From: Penaeicola halotolerans
Lineage (GTDB): Bacteria; Bacteroidota; Bacteroidia; Cytophagales; Cyclobacteriaceae
Length of the DNA: 64,000 nucleotides
Reading direction: 5' to 3'
Assembly: GCF_016464625.1 (NCBI RefSeq)
Contig: NZ_JAEAGO010000005.1
Location: 1 to 64,000 of the forward strand
The position numbers were made by a program, and so were the translations under genes. The notes under the pieces were generated by a model that was given only the letters and a program-made list of their open reading frames with translations, was not told the DNA's origin and ran no database searches. Within the stretch, counting starts at the first letter, position 1, and the number at the start of each line of letters is the position of its first letter. Below, piece after piece: positions 45,567 through 53,895 of this stretch.

Positions 45567-45989
45567 ATGGAAGATCAAAGAATAGTAAAAGTATTTTTGG
45601 ATGATGATCCTCAGCCATTTGCGGAGTTTGCTCCACCAGTAAAATTCGTATTTGACTCTACTAAAATCCCAGATGGAAAGCACCTATTAAAAATAGTAGC
45701 CAAATCCACAGATGGTATTGAAGGCGTAAAGTCTATTCCATTTGAAGTGAGGAATGGGCCCTCCATCTCTGTAGTAGGTCTTAAGGAAAATGAAATAGTC
45801 AACGAGCAAGTTGCCATCACGATCAATGCTTATGGAAGTGAGAGAAAAGACGTGTTTGTAGTCACTGGATCAGAAACCCCAAAAGGTATACCTTCTTGGG
45901 TTTGGGCATTGCTCATAGCCTTTGTTGGCTTTGCCTTATTTTACTTTATCATGTACTGGAGTCCGGATCTTTACAAATCATTTTTCTAA
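45567..45989 (+). CDS. Tail-anchored Ig-like membrane protein, oxidase operon
   Basis: 140 aa, not recognised. Residues 1-105 are beta-rich, with a pattern like an Ig or fibronectin-type fold (LDDDPQPFAEFAPPVKFVFD... DGKHLLKIVAKSTDG... IPFEVRNGP). A single membrane helix spans about 110-132 (SWVWALLIAFVGFALFYFIM) and the end is WSPDLYKSFF. No signal peptide and no cysteine. Its last base is the first base of the globin start (TAATG). Accessory subunit of the oxidase or an assembly partner are both possible. Confidence 0.7.
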   Translation: MEDQRIVKVFLDDDPQPFAEFAPPVKFVFDSTKIPDGKHLLKIVAKSTDGIEGVKSIPFEVRNGPSISVVGLKENEIVNEQVAITINAYGSERKDVFVVTGSETPKGIPSWVWALLIAFVGFALFYFIMYWSPDLYKSFF

Positions 45990-46381
45990 TGAAAGTAGAG
46001 ATGGACCTAATAGACTTAAAAGATATCAAACTACTTGTTGATAGCTTTTACAGCAAGGTAAGAAAGGATGATCTACTTAAAGATATCTTTCAAAATGTGA
46101 TCAAAGATCAGTGGCCAGTTCATCTAGAAAAAATGTATCGATTTTGGCAAACTATCCTTTTAGAAGAACATACTTATTTTGGTAGCCCTTTTCCTCCACA
46201 CGCTAAACTTCCAGTTTCTAGGGATCATTTTGATCGATGGATACTTTTGTTTGAAACAACCGTTAGGGAAAATTTTAGTGGTGAAAATGCTGACAAGGCT
46301 GTCCTGCAAGGTCAGCGAATGGTTGAAGTCTTTCATGCTAAGATAGAGTACATGAAAACGAACCCCAACACCCTCCTATAA
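45989..46381 (+). CDS. Group III truncated haemoglobin
   Basis: 130 aa from the ATG at 45989, coupled to the previous stop as TAATG. 2-on-2 globin of group III: YSKVRKDDLLKDIF with B-helix Tyr Y21, FWQTILLEEHTYFGSPF, distal-side PPHAKL and the proximal His H80 in DHFDRWILLF. Such globins bind O2 and NO; Campylobacter Ctb is induced by NO through an NssR system. Presence at the end of the oxidase operon argues that the operon deals with NO or low oxygen. Last gene before the terminator. Confidence 0.9.
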   Translation: MKVEMDLIDLKDIKLLVDSFYSKVRKDDLLKDIFQNVIKDQWPVHLEKMYRFWQTILLEEHTYFGSPFPPHAKLPVSRDHFDRWILLFETTVRENFSGENADKAVLQGQRMVEVFHAKIEYMKTNPNTLL

Positions 46382-46384
46382 ACC

Positions 46385-46422
46385 AAAAAGAGAAGGTGCC
46401 TCAGGACACCTTCTCTTTTTTT
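46385..46422 (+). terminator. Rho-independent terminator of the oxidase-globin operon
   Basis: AAAAAGAGAAGGTG and CACCTTCTCTTTTT form a 14-bp perfect stem with a 7-base loop and a T-run. The A-run on the 5' side makes it usable for the convergent natB gene too. Confidence 0.9.
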
Positions 46423-46439
46423 ATAAAATAATCGTTTGA

Positions 46440-47756
46440 TTAAACTTTCACTTTAAACCACTTCCAGAGCACGGCATAGTTGACCTTGGTGCCATGCATC
46501 AGGATACCTACTCTGTAGATACGGCCAGCTAGCCACGTAGTCGCAAGGAAGCCTGCTATGAGTAATCCCATAGAAAGCGCTAATTCCCAAAACGGCACGC
46601 CAAATCCTACCCTTCCCATCATCACTATCGGTGATGTCAGTGGGATGATCGATAGCCAGAAGCTGATCGTACTATCTGGATCATTGAGCACAAAGGAGAA
46701 CAGTCCGAAATACCCTACTAAAAGCGGTATCGTGACTGGAAACATGAATTGCTGTGCATCAGATGGCGAGTCTACGGCTGATCCGATAGCTGCAAAGAAT
46801 GCTCCGTACAAAAGAAATCCTCCTAAGAAATAGAAAATAAAGAGTAGGGCAATTTGTAGCCAATTGACATTGAAAAATGCCTCCAGCGTAGCTCCCATAT
46901 CAGAGTTTTGCAAAGCCTGAACTGCTTCAGAAGAAGCGCCAGCCTGACCAGACATCATCTCGGCTGATGATCCATCTAACCCGAAATAACCAAGGATCAC
47001 GATGGAAAGTGTATTGATCAATATGACCCATATCAGAAACTGCGTCAGACCAACAGCACCTACTCCCGTGATCTTTCCAAGCATTAGTTGAAAAGGCTTC
47101 ACAGAAGACACGATGATCTCTACGATACGGCTAGTCTTTTCCTCGATGACTCCTTGCATGACTTGATTGCCATAGATGAGGATAAAAATGTAAATCAAAA
47201 TCCCTGATACGAAGCCAATACCATAATTGACCATACCACTAGACGCTTTCTCCACACCCTCTTCCGTGAGACTAATAGACTTAATAGAGACAGCAGTTTT
47301 TACTGATTTGAGCGCCTCTAGATCGATCCCAGACTGCTCAAGCCTAATATCTTCGATCTTACGCTTCAGGCCAGACTCTAAGCTACTAATGAAGCTCATA
47401 CTAGAAGAAGCAGCACTGTAGAAAGTAATTCCCTGTGGATTAGTGATATCTACTTTAGGAATATAGAGCAGACCATAGACATTGCGCTCTTTCATACTTG
47501 ACTTAGCTTCTTCTAGCCCCAGTCCAGTATCAACATACCGGTAAGTTTCAGAGTCTTCAAATTGAAACAGCTGATTTTCATCGATTACTTCTATGATTTT
47601 TTGATCAGCACTCTTTTGTTCTTGTACAGCAAAATATATGAGGCCACCCATTAATGCAGGGAAAATCAATGGCGTGAGTAATGTAGCTAGTAAGAAAGAC
47701 TTCTTTTTGACACGTGATACATACTCTCTTTGGATGATTAGTAAGATCTTATTCAT
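46440..47756 (-). CDS. ABC transporter permease, NatB-like
   Basis: 438 aa, ABC-2 family permease. One N-terminal membrane helix (about 24-45) is followed by a large extracytoplasmic domain with YGLLYIPK, then about five helices in the C-terminal half (GIGFVSGILIYIFILIYGNQVMQGV; FLIWVILINTLSIVIL; LLFIFYFLGGFLLYGAFFAAIG and others). The pattern VMQGVIEEKTSRIVEIIVSS is typical of NatB/YhaP. It pairs with the ATPase whose stop overlaps its start by 4 bp. Substrate may be Na+ or an unknown compound. Confidence 0.88.
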   Translation of the reverse strand: MNKILLIIQREYVSRVKKKSFLLATLLTPLIFPALMGGLIYFAVQEQKSADQKIIEVIDENQLFQFEDSETYRYVDTGLGLEEAKSSMKERNVYGLLYIPKVDITNPQGITFYSAASSSMSFISSLESGLKRKIEDIRLEQSGIDLEALKSVKTAVSIKSISLTEEGVEKASSGMVNYGIGFVSGILIYIFILIYGNQVMQGVIEEKTSRIVEIIVSSVKPFQLMLGKITGVGAVGLTQFLIWVILINTLSIVILGYFGLDGSSAEMMSGQAGASSEAVQALQNSDMGATLEAFFNVNWLQIALLFIFYFLGGFLLYGAFFAAIGSAVDSPSDAQQFMFPVTIPLLVGYFGLFSFVLNDPDSTISFWLSIIPLTSPIVMMGRVGFGVPFWELALSMGLLIAGFLATTWLAGRIYRVGILMHGTKVNYAVLWKWFKVKV

Positions 47757-48667
47757 GGGGCTACCTCCTGTACTTTAGCAATAAAAATGTCATTTACACT
47801 TGGGATTTTCTCTTCAAAGGCATGAACCTCTACCAATGGTAGCAATGCTTGAAGCAGCGTATTAGGACTAGTCCCTTCTGGAACCTTGATCAAACTGGTC
47901 AAAAGTTCTTCAGATAATCCATCCCCAGCTTCTACTATGGAAAAATCACTGCTTAAAGTACTCAGGTTACCTTTATGCTTCACTTCATACAGGTTAGCCT
48001 TATAGCTATTTCTGATCTCTTTTACTGTACCATTAAGGATTACCTTAGACTTATTGATCATGGCGATGCTATCACAAAGCTGCTCGACAGATTCCATTCT
48101 ATGGGTGGAGAAAATAATTGTAGCACCTTGATCTCTCAGTCTAAAGATCTCTTCTTTGATGATGTTTGCATTGACTGGGTCAAATCCTGAAAATGGCTCA
48201 TCGAGGATAATTAATTTAGGATCGTGCATCACGGTGGCTACAAATTGAATCTTTTGTGCCATCCCTTTAGAGAGATCTTCTACCTTCTTATCTTTCCAAG
48301 ACACGATATCAAATCGCTCCAGCCAGTACTTGATCTTAGCTTTAGCATCAGAAGACTTAAGACCTTTAAGTTGTGCCAAATAGAGCAATTGATCCAAAAC
48401 CTTCATCTTCTTATAGAGTCCCCTCTCCTCAGGTAGGTAGCCAATAAGCTCGATATGCTTAGGCTGAAGCTTCTCTCCGTTGATCTCTATGAGACCACTA
48501 TCAGGGTTGATGATTTGATTGATGATACGGATCAGTGTGGTTTTACCAGCGCCATTTGGACCTAGAAGACCAAATATCTGATTAGATCCAACGCTCAGAC
48601 TTACCTCAGAAAGTGCTTGGTGATCACCATAGCGCTTACTGACCTGTTGAATGTTTAAGATGTTCAA
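47753..48667 (-). CDS. ABC transporter ATP-binding protein, NatA-like
   Basis: 304 aa. Walker A GPNGAGKTT, Q-loop region IGYLPEERGLYK, ABC signature LSKGMAQKIQ, Walker B LIILDEPFSGFDP and H loop FSTHRMESVE. The EERGLYKKM and LSKGM variants are those of the NatA/YhaQ group. A C-terminal DUF4162-like domain (EVKHKGNLSTL...) follows. Energises the NatB-like permease downstream. Confidence 0.93.
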   Translation of the reverse strand: MNILNIQQVSKRYGDHQALSEVSLSVGSNQIFGLLGPNGAGKTTLIRIINQIINPDSGLIEINGEKLQPKHIELIGYLPEERGLYKKMKVLDQLLYLAQLKGLKSSDAKAKIKYWLERFDIVSWKDKKVEDLSKGMAQKIQFVATVMHDPKLIILDEPFSGFDPVNANIIKEEIFRLRDQGATIIFSTHRMESVEQLCDSIAMINKSKVILNGTVKEIRNSYKANLYEVKHKGNLSTLSSDFSIVEAGDGLSEELLTSLIKVPEGTSPNTLLQALLPLVEVHAFEEKIPSVNDIFIAKVQEVAP

Positions 48668-48727
48668 AGCTGAAAAATGTTTATGGACTTAAAAATTTGA
48701 TTACAAGTGTATCAAATCTAGAAAAAA

Positions 48728-49618
48728 TTATCGAAATGTCACACTGCCCATCGATACGTCCACATTAAAAGTGAGGAGATTAGGTGCATCTTTTTTATAC
48801 CCTCTACTGACATAGGTGTTTTTATCTATTGCCATCAGGGTCTTAGGTATACTCGTGCTGCAAAATGCCGTACTCTTGATATGAATGATAAAAGGCTTGT
48901 CATCGCTAGGCAGTTGTATATCAAGAGATCCTGCCCCAATATTAGCTGCTACATTAGACTTGTTAGCCATATTATCAGTGAAAGAAACTAGGATCGAACC
49001 CCAGCTAACATCGAGTATCATCTCTCTGGCATTGGTCATATTGGCATTAATAAGCTCAAGAGAACCCATATTCACATTCACCATGAAGGTATCCATGTGA
49101 ACTGAGTTAGGAATGTTTTTGGAGTAATTAACCACTACATCAGAGCTTGCTGTTTTGATTTTGCACTGATTGATGGATAGCTGAGAGAGGTCTAGCTTGG
49201 CAAGTCCAACACCAAAGTTTAAATCTAAATTGTATAAATGACTACTATTGAGTCCTAGTTGCCATTTATTCTCATACTCGTCTTGATCATCAGAAGAAAA
49301 AAGTCTATAAGACAATGATTTGCCCATACCTTCTGAAGAGACATTTTTATGATCTAAAGTCACATAAAGTACTTTATCCTCTTCGACTTGATTTAGGTCG
49401 GGCATCACATTCGCCTTTTTGAGATCACAATTGATCTCTATAGCCGCATCTATAGACTGTCGCTTTAGCTCAGAAAAACCCTTGTATGAGGAGAATTTAA
49501 AGTCAACCATCCCAAAGTCAGACTTTTCTCCTATGATATATTGCTTATTAATCTGTGCTATGACCCCTTGAAGCCCTGTACATAGCGACAAAACAAATAC
49601 GATGATACTGTTACGCAT
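48728..49618 (-). CDS. Secreted toastrack-like (DUF4097/adhesin-type) protein
   Basis: 296 aa. Signal peptide (MRNSIIVFVLSLCTGLQGVIA). The mature region has strand repeats with the rhythm of DUF4097/LiaF-like beta-helical domains (VNVNMGSLELINANMT, LDVSWGSILVSF, NIGAGSLDIQLP, VDVSMGSVTFR): each ends in an MGS/WGS/AGS turn. Function is unknown; in other phyla such domains bind antimicrobial peptides or act near the membrane. It stands alone upstream of natA on the same strand. Confidence 0.65.
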   Translation of the reverse strand: MRNSIIVFVLSLCTGLQGVIAQINKQYIIGEKSDFGMVDFKFSSYKGFSELKRQSIDAAIEINCDLKKANVMPDLNQVEEDKVLYVTLDHKNVSSEGMGKSLSYRLFSSDDQDEYENKWQLGLNSSHLYNLDLNFGVGLAKLDLSQLSINQCKIKTASSDVVVNYSKNIPNSVHMDTFMVNVNMGSLELINANMTNAREMILDVSWGSILVSFTDNMANKSNVAANIGAGSLDIQLPSDDKPFIIHIKSTAFCSTSIPKTLMAIDKNTYVSRGYKKDAPNLLTFNVDVSMGSVTFR

Positions 49619-49746
49619 ATTGCACTTTTACGAGGCTCTAAAAATAAGGTTCTGTTTTTAAAAATAAAAAAAGTACAACGTTTAACTTGAAAAGAACAGA
49701 TTTTATATTCAATCTAAATAAGCAACTGTAGGAATGATATGAAATG

Positions 49747-49771
49747 AAAAAGGAGGCCATCAGCCTCCTTT
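49747..49771 (-). terminator. Rho-independent terminator of grpE-dnaJ
   Basis: On the minus strand AAAGGAGGC-TGATG-GCCTCCTTT followed by a short T-run. Confidence 0.75.
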
Positions 49772-49781
49772 AGAAATATAA

Positions 49782-50906
49782 TTAAAAGAAATCTTTCATC
49801 CGATCAAAAAAACCTTTTTCAGCTTGTTTCATGTCAGGATTAAAGTTTTCAGAACCTCTCATCGATTCAAGCTTTTCTTGTTCTTCTTTAGATAATTTTT
49901 TAGGTGTCCAGATATTGACATGGATCAATTCATCTCCATAGCCATAGCCGTTGAGATCCTTGATGCCTTTACCCTTGAGTCTAAGGATTTTACCACTTTG
50001 CGTACCTGGATCTATCTTGATCTTCACTTTACCATCAATCGTAGGTACTTCTATCTGAGCACCTAGAGCTGCATCTATGAAGCTAATATAGAGGTCATAC
50101 ACTACATTATTACCATCTCTTTGGAGTACTTCATCTGCTATCTCCTCGATCACGATGAGTAAGTCTCCTGCTACACCACCTGGCGCTTCGTTTCCTTTGC
50201 CAGACATGGACAGCTGCATACCATCTGCTACACCAGCAGGGATATTGATGCTGATCACCTCTTCTTGTTGCTGTAGACCTGTGCTATCCACACCAGCTGG
50301 TCGCTTATCAATTACCTGTCCAGAACCTTGACATACTGGACAAGCATTGGTGGAGACCATTTGTCCTAGCATGGTATTGACTACCTTACGTACTTGACCT
50401 GTACCATTACATGAGGTACAAGTCTTAAAAGTAACGCCATCAGCAGCTACTAATCTTTTGACCTTGATTTTCTTCTCTACTCCGTGAGCGATCTCTTGGA
50501 GGTTTAGCTTTAGTTTCACGCGTAGGTTTGTTCCCTTGCGTACTCTTCTACCTCCGCTTCTAGAGCGACCGCCTCCACCAAAGAAGCTTTCGAAAGGATT
50601 GCCATCACCGAAAATATCTCCAAACTGAGAGAAGATATCTTCCATATTCATCCCGCCACCTCCGTAGCCACCACCATTGCCACCTAGGCCTTGGTGACCA
50701 AATCGGTCGTATCTCTCTTTCTTCTCAGGATTGCTCAACACTTCATAAGCCTCAGCGGCTTCTTTGAACTTATCCTCTGCACTAGGGTCATCCGGATTTT
50801 TATCTGGATGATATTTGATCGCTAGTTTTCGATAAGCCTTCTTGATCTCATCTGCTGAAGCTGACTTGTCTACGCCTAATATTTCGTAAAAATCTCTTTT
50901 TGCCAT
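49782..50906 (-). CDS. dnaJ: Chaperone DnaJ (reduced zinc-finger form)
   Basis: 374 aa. J domain (residues 1-70) with HPD at 33-35, then a Gly/Phe-rich linker (71-120). The cysteine-rich domain is reduced: only CTSCNGTG (C163, C166) and CPVCQGSG (C189, C192) remain. The places of the first and fourth CxxCxGxG motifs read [10 protein letters not shown] and [10 protein letters not shown]. One of the two zinc sites is therefore missing. C-terminal substrate-binding domains are normal ([22 protein letters not shown]). It delivers clients to DnaK, which is encoded 11 kb away. It is 2 bp after grpE. Confidence 0.95.
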   Translation of the reverse strand: MAKRDFYEILGVDKSASADEIKKAYRKLAIKYHPDKNPDDPSAEDKFKEAAEAYEVLSNPEKKERYDRFGHQGLGGNGGGYGGGGMNMEDIFSQFGDIFGDGNPFESFFGGGGRSRSGGRRVRKGTNLRVKLKLNLQEIAHGVEKKIKVKRLVAADGVTFKTCTSCNGTGQVRKVVNTMLGQMVSTNACPVCQGSGQVIDKRPAGVDSTGLQQQEEVISINIPAGVADGMQLSMSGKGNEAPGGVAGDLLIVIEEIADEVLQRDGNNVVYDLYISFIDAALGAQIEVPTIDGKVKIKIDPGTQSGKILRLKGKGIKDLNGYGYGDELIHVNIWTPKKLSKEEQEKLESMRGSENFNPDMKQAEKGFFDRMKDFF

Positions 50907-50908
50907 GA

Positions 50909-51481
50909 CTATGCTCCTATCACTACTTTCGCAAATCGCACTACCTTATCTCCTAGATAGTAGCCTTTTTCTACCACATCTACCACTTTACCTTTGAGTG
51001 ATTCATCTGGCGCAGGAATCTGTGTGATCGCTTCTTGAAGTTCGGCATCAAAGTCTTTTCCTTTGGCATCTTCCATCGGCTTTAGCCCTTGATTTTCGAG
51101 TATTTTAGTAAACTTCTGGAAAATCAGCTGATTCCCAGCGATGACTTGACTGACATCCTCTGCCTTCTCTGCAGCTACTAAGCCTCTCTCAAAATCATCC
51201 AAAACTGGAATCAATTTAGTAATCACATCCTCTGAAGCTGTTTTGATAAGTTCCAAGCGCTCTTTAGCTGTTCTTCTTCTGTAATTATCAAACTCAGAAT
51301 ATAATCTGAGGTATTTATCTTTAGCCTCTGCAAGTTCTGCCTCTAGACGAGCTACATCTGACAATTCTTCAGTACTGTCAGCTGTCTCTTCTTGATTGAC
51401 TGCTTCGGATACTTCTTCTTGTTCAGCGGCATCTTGATTGAGCGCATCTTTGATCTCTTTTTCTTGCATATCTTTTGACAT
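50909..51481 (-). CDS. grpE: Nucleotide exchange factor GrpE
   Basis: 190 aa. Releases ADP from DnaK. An acidic N-terminal stretch (about 1-45), a long coiled coil ([32 protein letters not shown]) and the C-terminal beta-wing with [23 protein letters not shown], the family signature. Upstream of dnaJ with 2 bp between. Preceded by sigma-54-like and TGTCA elements. Confidence 0.95.
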   Translation of the reverse strand: MSKDMQEKEIKDALNQDAAEQEEVSEAVNQEETADSTEELSDVARLEAELAEAKDKYLRLYSEFDNYRRRTAKERLELIKTASEDVITKLIPVLDDFERGLVAAEKAEDVSQVIAGNQLIFQKFTKILENQGLKPMEDAKGKDFDAELQEAITQIPAPDESLKGKVVDVVEKGYYLGDKVVRFAKVVIGA

Positions 51482-51514
51482 ATACTTTATCTATTCTAGT
51501 GTATGGTGAGTATG

Positions 51515-51553
51515 TCAATTATTTTGCCATGCAGCTCCAACTGACATATTGAC
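51515..51553 (-). promoter_or_regulatory. Sigma-54-like element and TGTCA repeats upstream of grpE
   Basis: On the minus strand TGGCAAAATAATTGA (51529-51515) has GG and GA spaced as in -24/-12 promoters (GG-N10-GC, last base differing). Upstream at 51553-51542 is TGTCAATATGTC, two TGTCA units spaced 7 bp. A similar set precedes dnaK. Function inferred from pattern. Confidence 0.4.
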
Positions 51554-51559
51554 ATTTGA

Positions 51560-52552
51560 TTATTCGTTGATCGCTCTCCAGATCATATCTTTGAGCTCAT
51601 CCAAACCCATATTAGCTAAGCTAGACATAAATACTACAGGAACACCTTCGGGACAATCTGCCTTCATTTCTCTTTTGAGTTCCTCATCTATCATATCACA
51701 CTTAGATACTGCTAGTAGCCGTTTTTTATCCAAAAGTTCTGGATTGTATTTCTTAAGCTCGTTGAGCAGGATATTGTACTGTCCTTTGATACTATCAGCA
51801 TCTGCAGGCACTAAAAATAATAGGATGGAATTTCGCTCTATGTGTCTCAAAAAACGAATGCCTAGTCCTTTACCTTCAGCAGCGCCTTCTATGATCCCTG
51901 GAATATCAGCCATGACGAAAGACTTATCGTCACGGTAAGGCACCACTCCCAGATTTGGTACTAGGGTAGTAAATGGATAATCACCGATCTCCGGCTTGGC
52001 GGCTGAGATGACTGAGAGTAGGGTGGATTTTCCTGCATTGGGAAAACCTACAAGACCGACATCTGCTAGAAGCTTCAACTCCAAAATGATCCATTCTTCT
52101 ATGCCATCTTCTCCAGGTTGGGCATATCTCGGAGCTTGATTAGTACTTGTCTTAAAGTGATCATTACCTAGTCCCCCTCTTCCTCCACGAGTCAAGACGC
52201 GCTCTTCTCCGTCCATAGTGATCTCAAAGCGCACCTCTCCTGTCTCGGCATCTTTGGCTACTGTGCCGAGAGGCACCTCCAGTATGATATCTTGACCATC
52301 TCTTCCTGTTCTGCGACCACCTTCACCACCTCCACCATTTTCAGCGATGACGTGCTTCTTATATTTTAAGTGAAGTAGGGTCCAAAACTGCGCATTTCCT
52401 CTCAAAATGATATGTCCACCACGACCACCGTCACCCCCATCTGGGCCTCCTTTGGGTACGTGCTTCTCTCTTCTGAAGTGTGCAGATCCCGCACCTCCTG
52501 CTCCTGAACGTGAGCAGAACTTGATGTAGTCTATAAAATTTGAACTAGCCAA
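51560..52552 (-). CDS. obg: GTPase Obg/CgtA
   Basis: 330 aa. Essential GTPase in ribosome assembly and stress control. Glycine-rich Obg domain ([25 protein letters not shown] pattern, residues 16-45) and the G domain with [20 protein letters not shown] and SKCD. The C-terminal OCT domain found in some Obg proteins is absent. Promoter TACCTTTG just upstream. Confidence 0.95.
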   Translation of the reverse strand: MASSNFIDYIKFCSRSGAGGAGSAHFRREKHVPKGGPDGGDGGRGGHIILRGNAQFWTLLHLKYKKHVIAENGGGGEGGRRTGRDGQDIILEVPLGTVAKDAETGEVRFEITMDGEERVLTRGGRGGLGNDHFKTSTNQAPRYAQPGEDGIEEWIILELKLLADVGLVGFPNAGKSTLLSVISAAKPEIGDYPFTTLVPNLGVVPYRDDKSFVMADIPGIIEGAAEGKGLGIRFLRHIERNSILLFLVPADADSIKGQYNILLNELKKYNPELLDKKRLLAVSKCDMIDEELKREMKADCPEGVPVVFMSSLANMGLDELKDMIWRAINE

Positions 52553-52571
52553 TTTTTCTTGATTTAAGGTA

Positions 52572-52579
52572 CAAAGGTA
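52572..52579 (-). promoter_or_regulatory. -7 element upstream of obg
   Basis: TACCTTTG on the minus strand, exact TAnnTTTG, 19 bp before the obg ATG. It follows the adk terminator directly. Confidence 0.5.
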
Positions 52580-52590
52580 GGATTTCTCCT

Positions 52591-52628
52591 AAAATAAATT
52601 AGCCAAGCCCTTAGGACTCAGCTAATTT
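52591..52628 (-). terminator. Terminator of adk
   Basis: On the minus strand AAATTAGC / GCTAATTT arms enclose a partly paired 17-base interior (GAGTCC / GGGCTT), followed by TATTTT. Confidence 0.6.
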
Positions 52629-52650
52629 TAAATGACAAAATCTATCTGAA

Positions 52651-53223
52651 TCAGTATTTATCTATCACTGAACTGATCTGATCGAATATTTCATTGATGG
52701 CTCCTACACCATTTATTTTGCTAAGCTTACCCTGCTTCTCGTAATATGATGCTACAGGCAATGTCTCGTCTAAGTAAACTTTGATACGGGTATTGATCTT
52801 ATTTTCATCCTGATCGTCCGTTCTACCAGAAGTCTTTCCTCTTTCTTTGATCCTACTTTTAAGGATATCCTCTGGCACTTCAAGGGCTATCATTCCTGAG
52901 ATTGGTTGCCCTTTAGCCTCCATGAGCTTGTCTAGTGCTTGGGCTTGTGGTACCGTTCTAGGAAATCCATCTAAAATAAAACCTGATGTATCCGTAGTGC
53001 TATTGATTTTCTCATCGACCATACCGATCACCACTTCGTCTGGCACCAGCTTCCCCTCATCCATGTACTTCTGAGCTAGCTTACCTAGGTCAGTTCCTTC
53101 ACTCAGGTGTTTTCTGAAAAGATCTCCAGTAGAGATATGTGTCAGGTTATATTTAGCTATAATCTTTTCACTTTGGGTTCCTTTGCCCGCTCCAGGAGGG
53201 CCAAACAAAACTATATTCAGCAT
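52651..53223 (-). CDS. adk: Adenylate kinase
   Basis: 190 aa. Interconverts AMP + ATP and 2 ADP. P-loop GPPGAGKGTQ at the N-terminus, STGDLFRKHL, ILDGFPRTVPQAQAL and the short-type LID with GKTSGRTDDQDENKINTR. It lacks the zinc-finger LID insertion, being the short form. A TAAGTTCG near-match promoter lies at 53273-53280. It is followed by obg on the same strand but separated by its own terminator. Confidence 0.96.
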   Translation of the reverse strand: MLNIVLFGPPGAGKGTQSEKIIAKYNLTHISTGDLFRKHLSEGTDLGKLAQKYMDEGKLVPDEVVIGMVDEKINSTTDTSGFILDGFPRTVPQAQALDKLMEAKGQPISGMIALEVPEDILKSRIKERGKTSGRTDDQDENKINTRIKVYLDETLPVASYYEKQGKLSKINGVGAINEIFDQISSVIDKY

Positions 53224-53286
53224 AATGAATCCTTTGGTCTTGATGTATTTAAAACGTCCATAGACAATAGCTACGAACTTAATAAT

Positions 53287-53814
53287 TTATTCTTTTAACT
53301 GATAAATATCGGCTAGGTTTCTCCCTAATCCATCATAGTCTAAGCCATATCCAACAACAAACTTGTTAGGGATTTCAAACCCTACATATTGAAGTTTCAT
53401 AGGCTTTTGTAGCGCCTCTTTTTTCCATAGCAAAGTAGCTACAGCTAAAGAAGCAGGTTTTTGAGCAAGAATATTTGTAATCAACTCACTCATCGTCAAT
53501 CCTGTATCTACGATATCCTCTATGAGGATAATGTCTCTATCTTTTACATTCTCTTGTAGCCCCAAGAGATGGTCAAGCTTGCCTGTACTCTGAGTCGCTT
53601 GGTAAGACGCAATCTTGACAAAGCTGATCTCTACCTCCCCACTTAGTGACTTCATCAAGTCAGCAGCAAACATGAATGCGCCATTGAGGACTGCGATCAT
53701 AAGTGGCCTTTTGCCCTGATAATCTATATTGATCTGATCAGCTAAGCCTTTGATTCTGTCTTGAATCACTTGACTCGTGAGGTAAATTTCAAACTCTTTA
53801 TCCTTAATCTGCAT
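53287..53814 (-). CDS. hpt: Hypoxanthine phosphoribosyltransferase
   Basis: 175 aa. Purine salvage: joins hypoxanthine (and usually guanine) to PRPP. The PRPP motif is ILIEDIVDTGLTM; VLNGAFMFAADL and LPFVVGYGLDYDG-like KFVVGYGLDYDGLGRNL complete the active site. Preceded by overlapping promoter and hairpin signals at 53836-53865. Confidence 0.93.
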   Translation of the reverse strand: MQIKDKEFEIYLTSQVIQDRIKGLADQINIDYQGKRPLMIAVLNGAFMFAADLMKSLSGEVEISFVKIASYQATQSTGKLDHLLGLQENVKDRDIILIEDIVDTGLTMSELITNILAQKPASLAVATLLWKKEALQKPMKLQYVGFEIPNKFVVGYGLDYDGLGRNLADIYQLKE

Positions 53815-53835
53815 GCTTTACTTGCTGTAGAAAAT

Positions 53836-53854
53836 AAAAAACCCCGAAAGGGGT
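53836..53854 (-). terminator. GC-rich hairpin with T-run upstream of hpt
   Basis: On the minus strand ACCCCTTTCGGGGT followed by TTTTT. It is a good intrinsic terminator for the peptidase gene, but it lies immediately downstream of the hpt -7 box, so an hpt transcript would begin at or inside the hairpin. Confidence 0.7.
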
Positions 53855-53857
53855 CTG

Positions 53858-53865
53858 CAAATATA
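53858..53865 (-). promoter_or_regulatory. -7 element of hpt
   Basis: TATATTTG, exact TAnnTTTG, on the minus strand; a TTG about 17 bp upstream (53885-53883) can be the -33 box. The expected start site is about 53853, in the hairpin. Confidence 0.5.
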
Positions 53866-53895
53866 GGCATTAATCTCTTTATCAAGATGCCTTTT

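Noticed and set aside
45896-45988. Upstream extension of the globin gene.
   Set aside because: The extra 31 residues are a hydrophobic out-of-frame reading of the preceding membrane helix; the ATG at 45989 gives the normal group III length.
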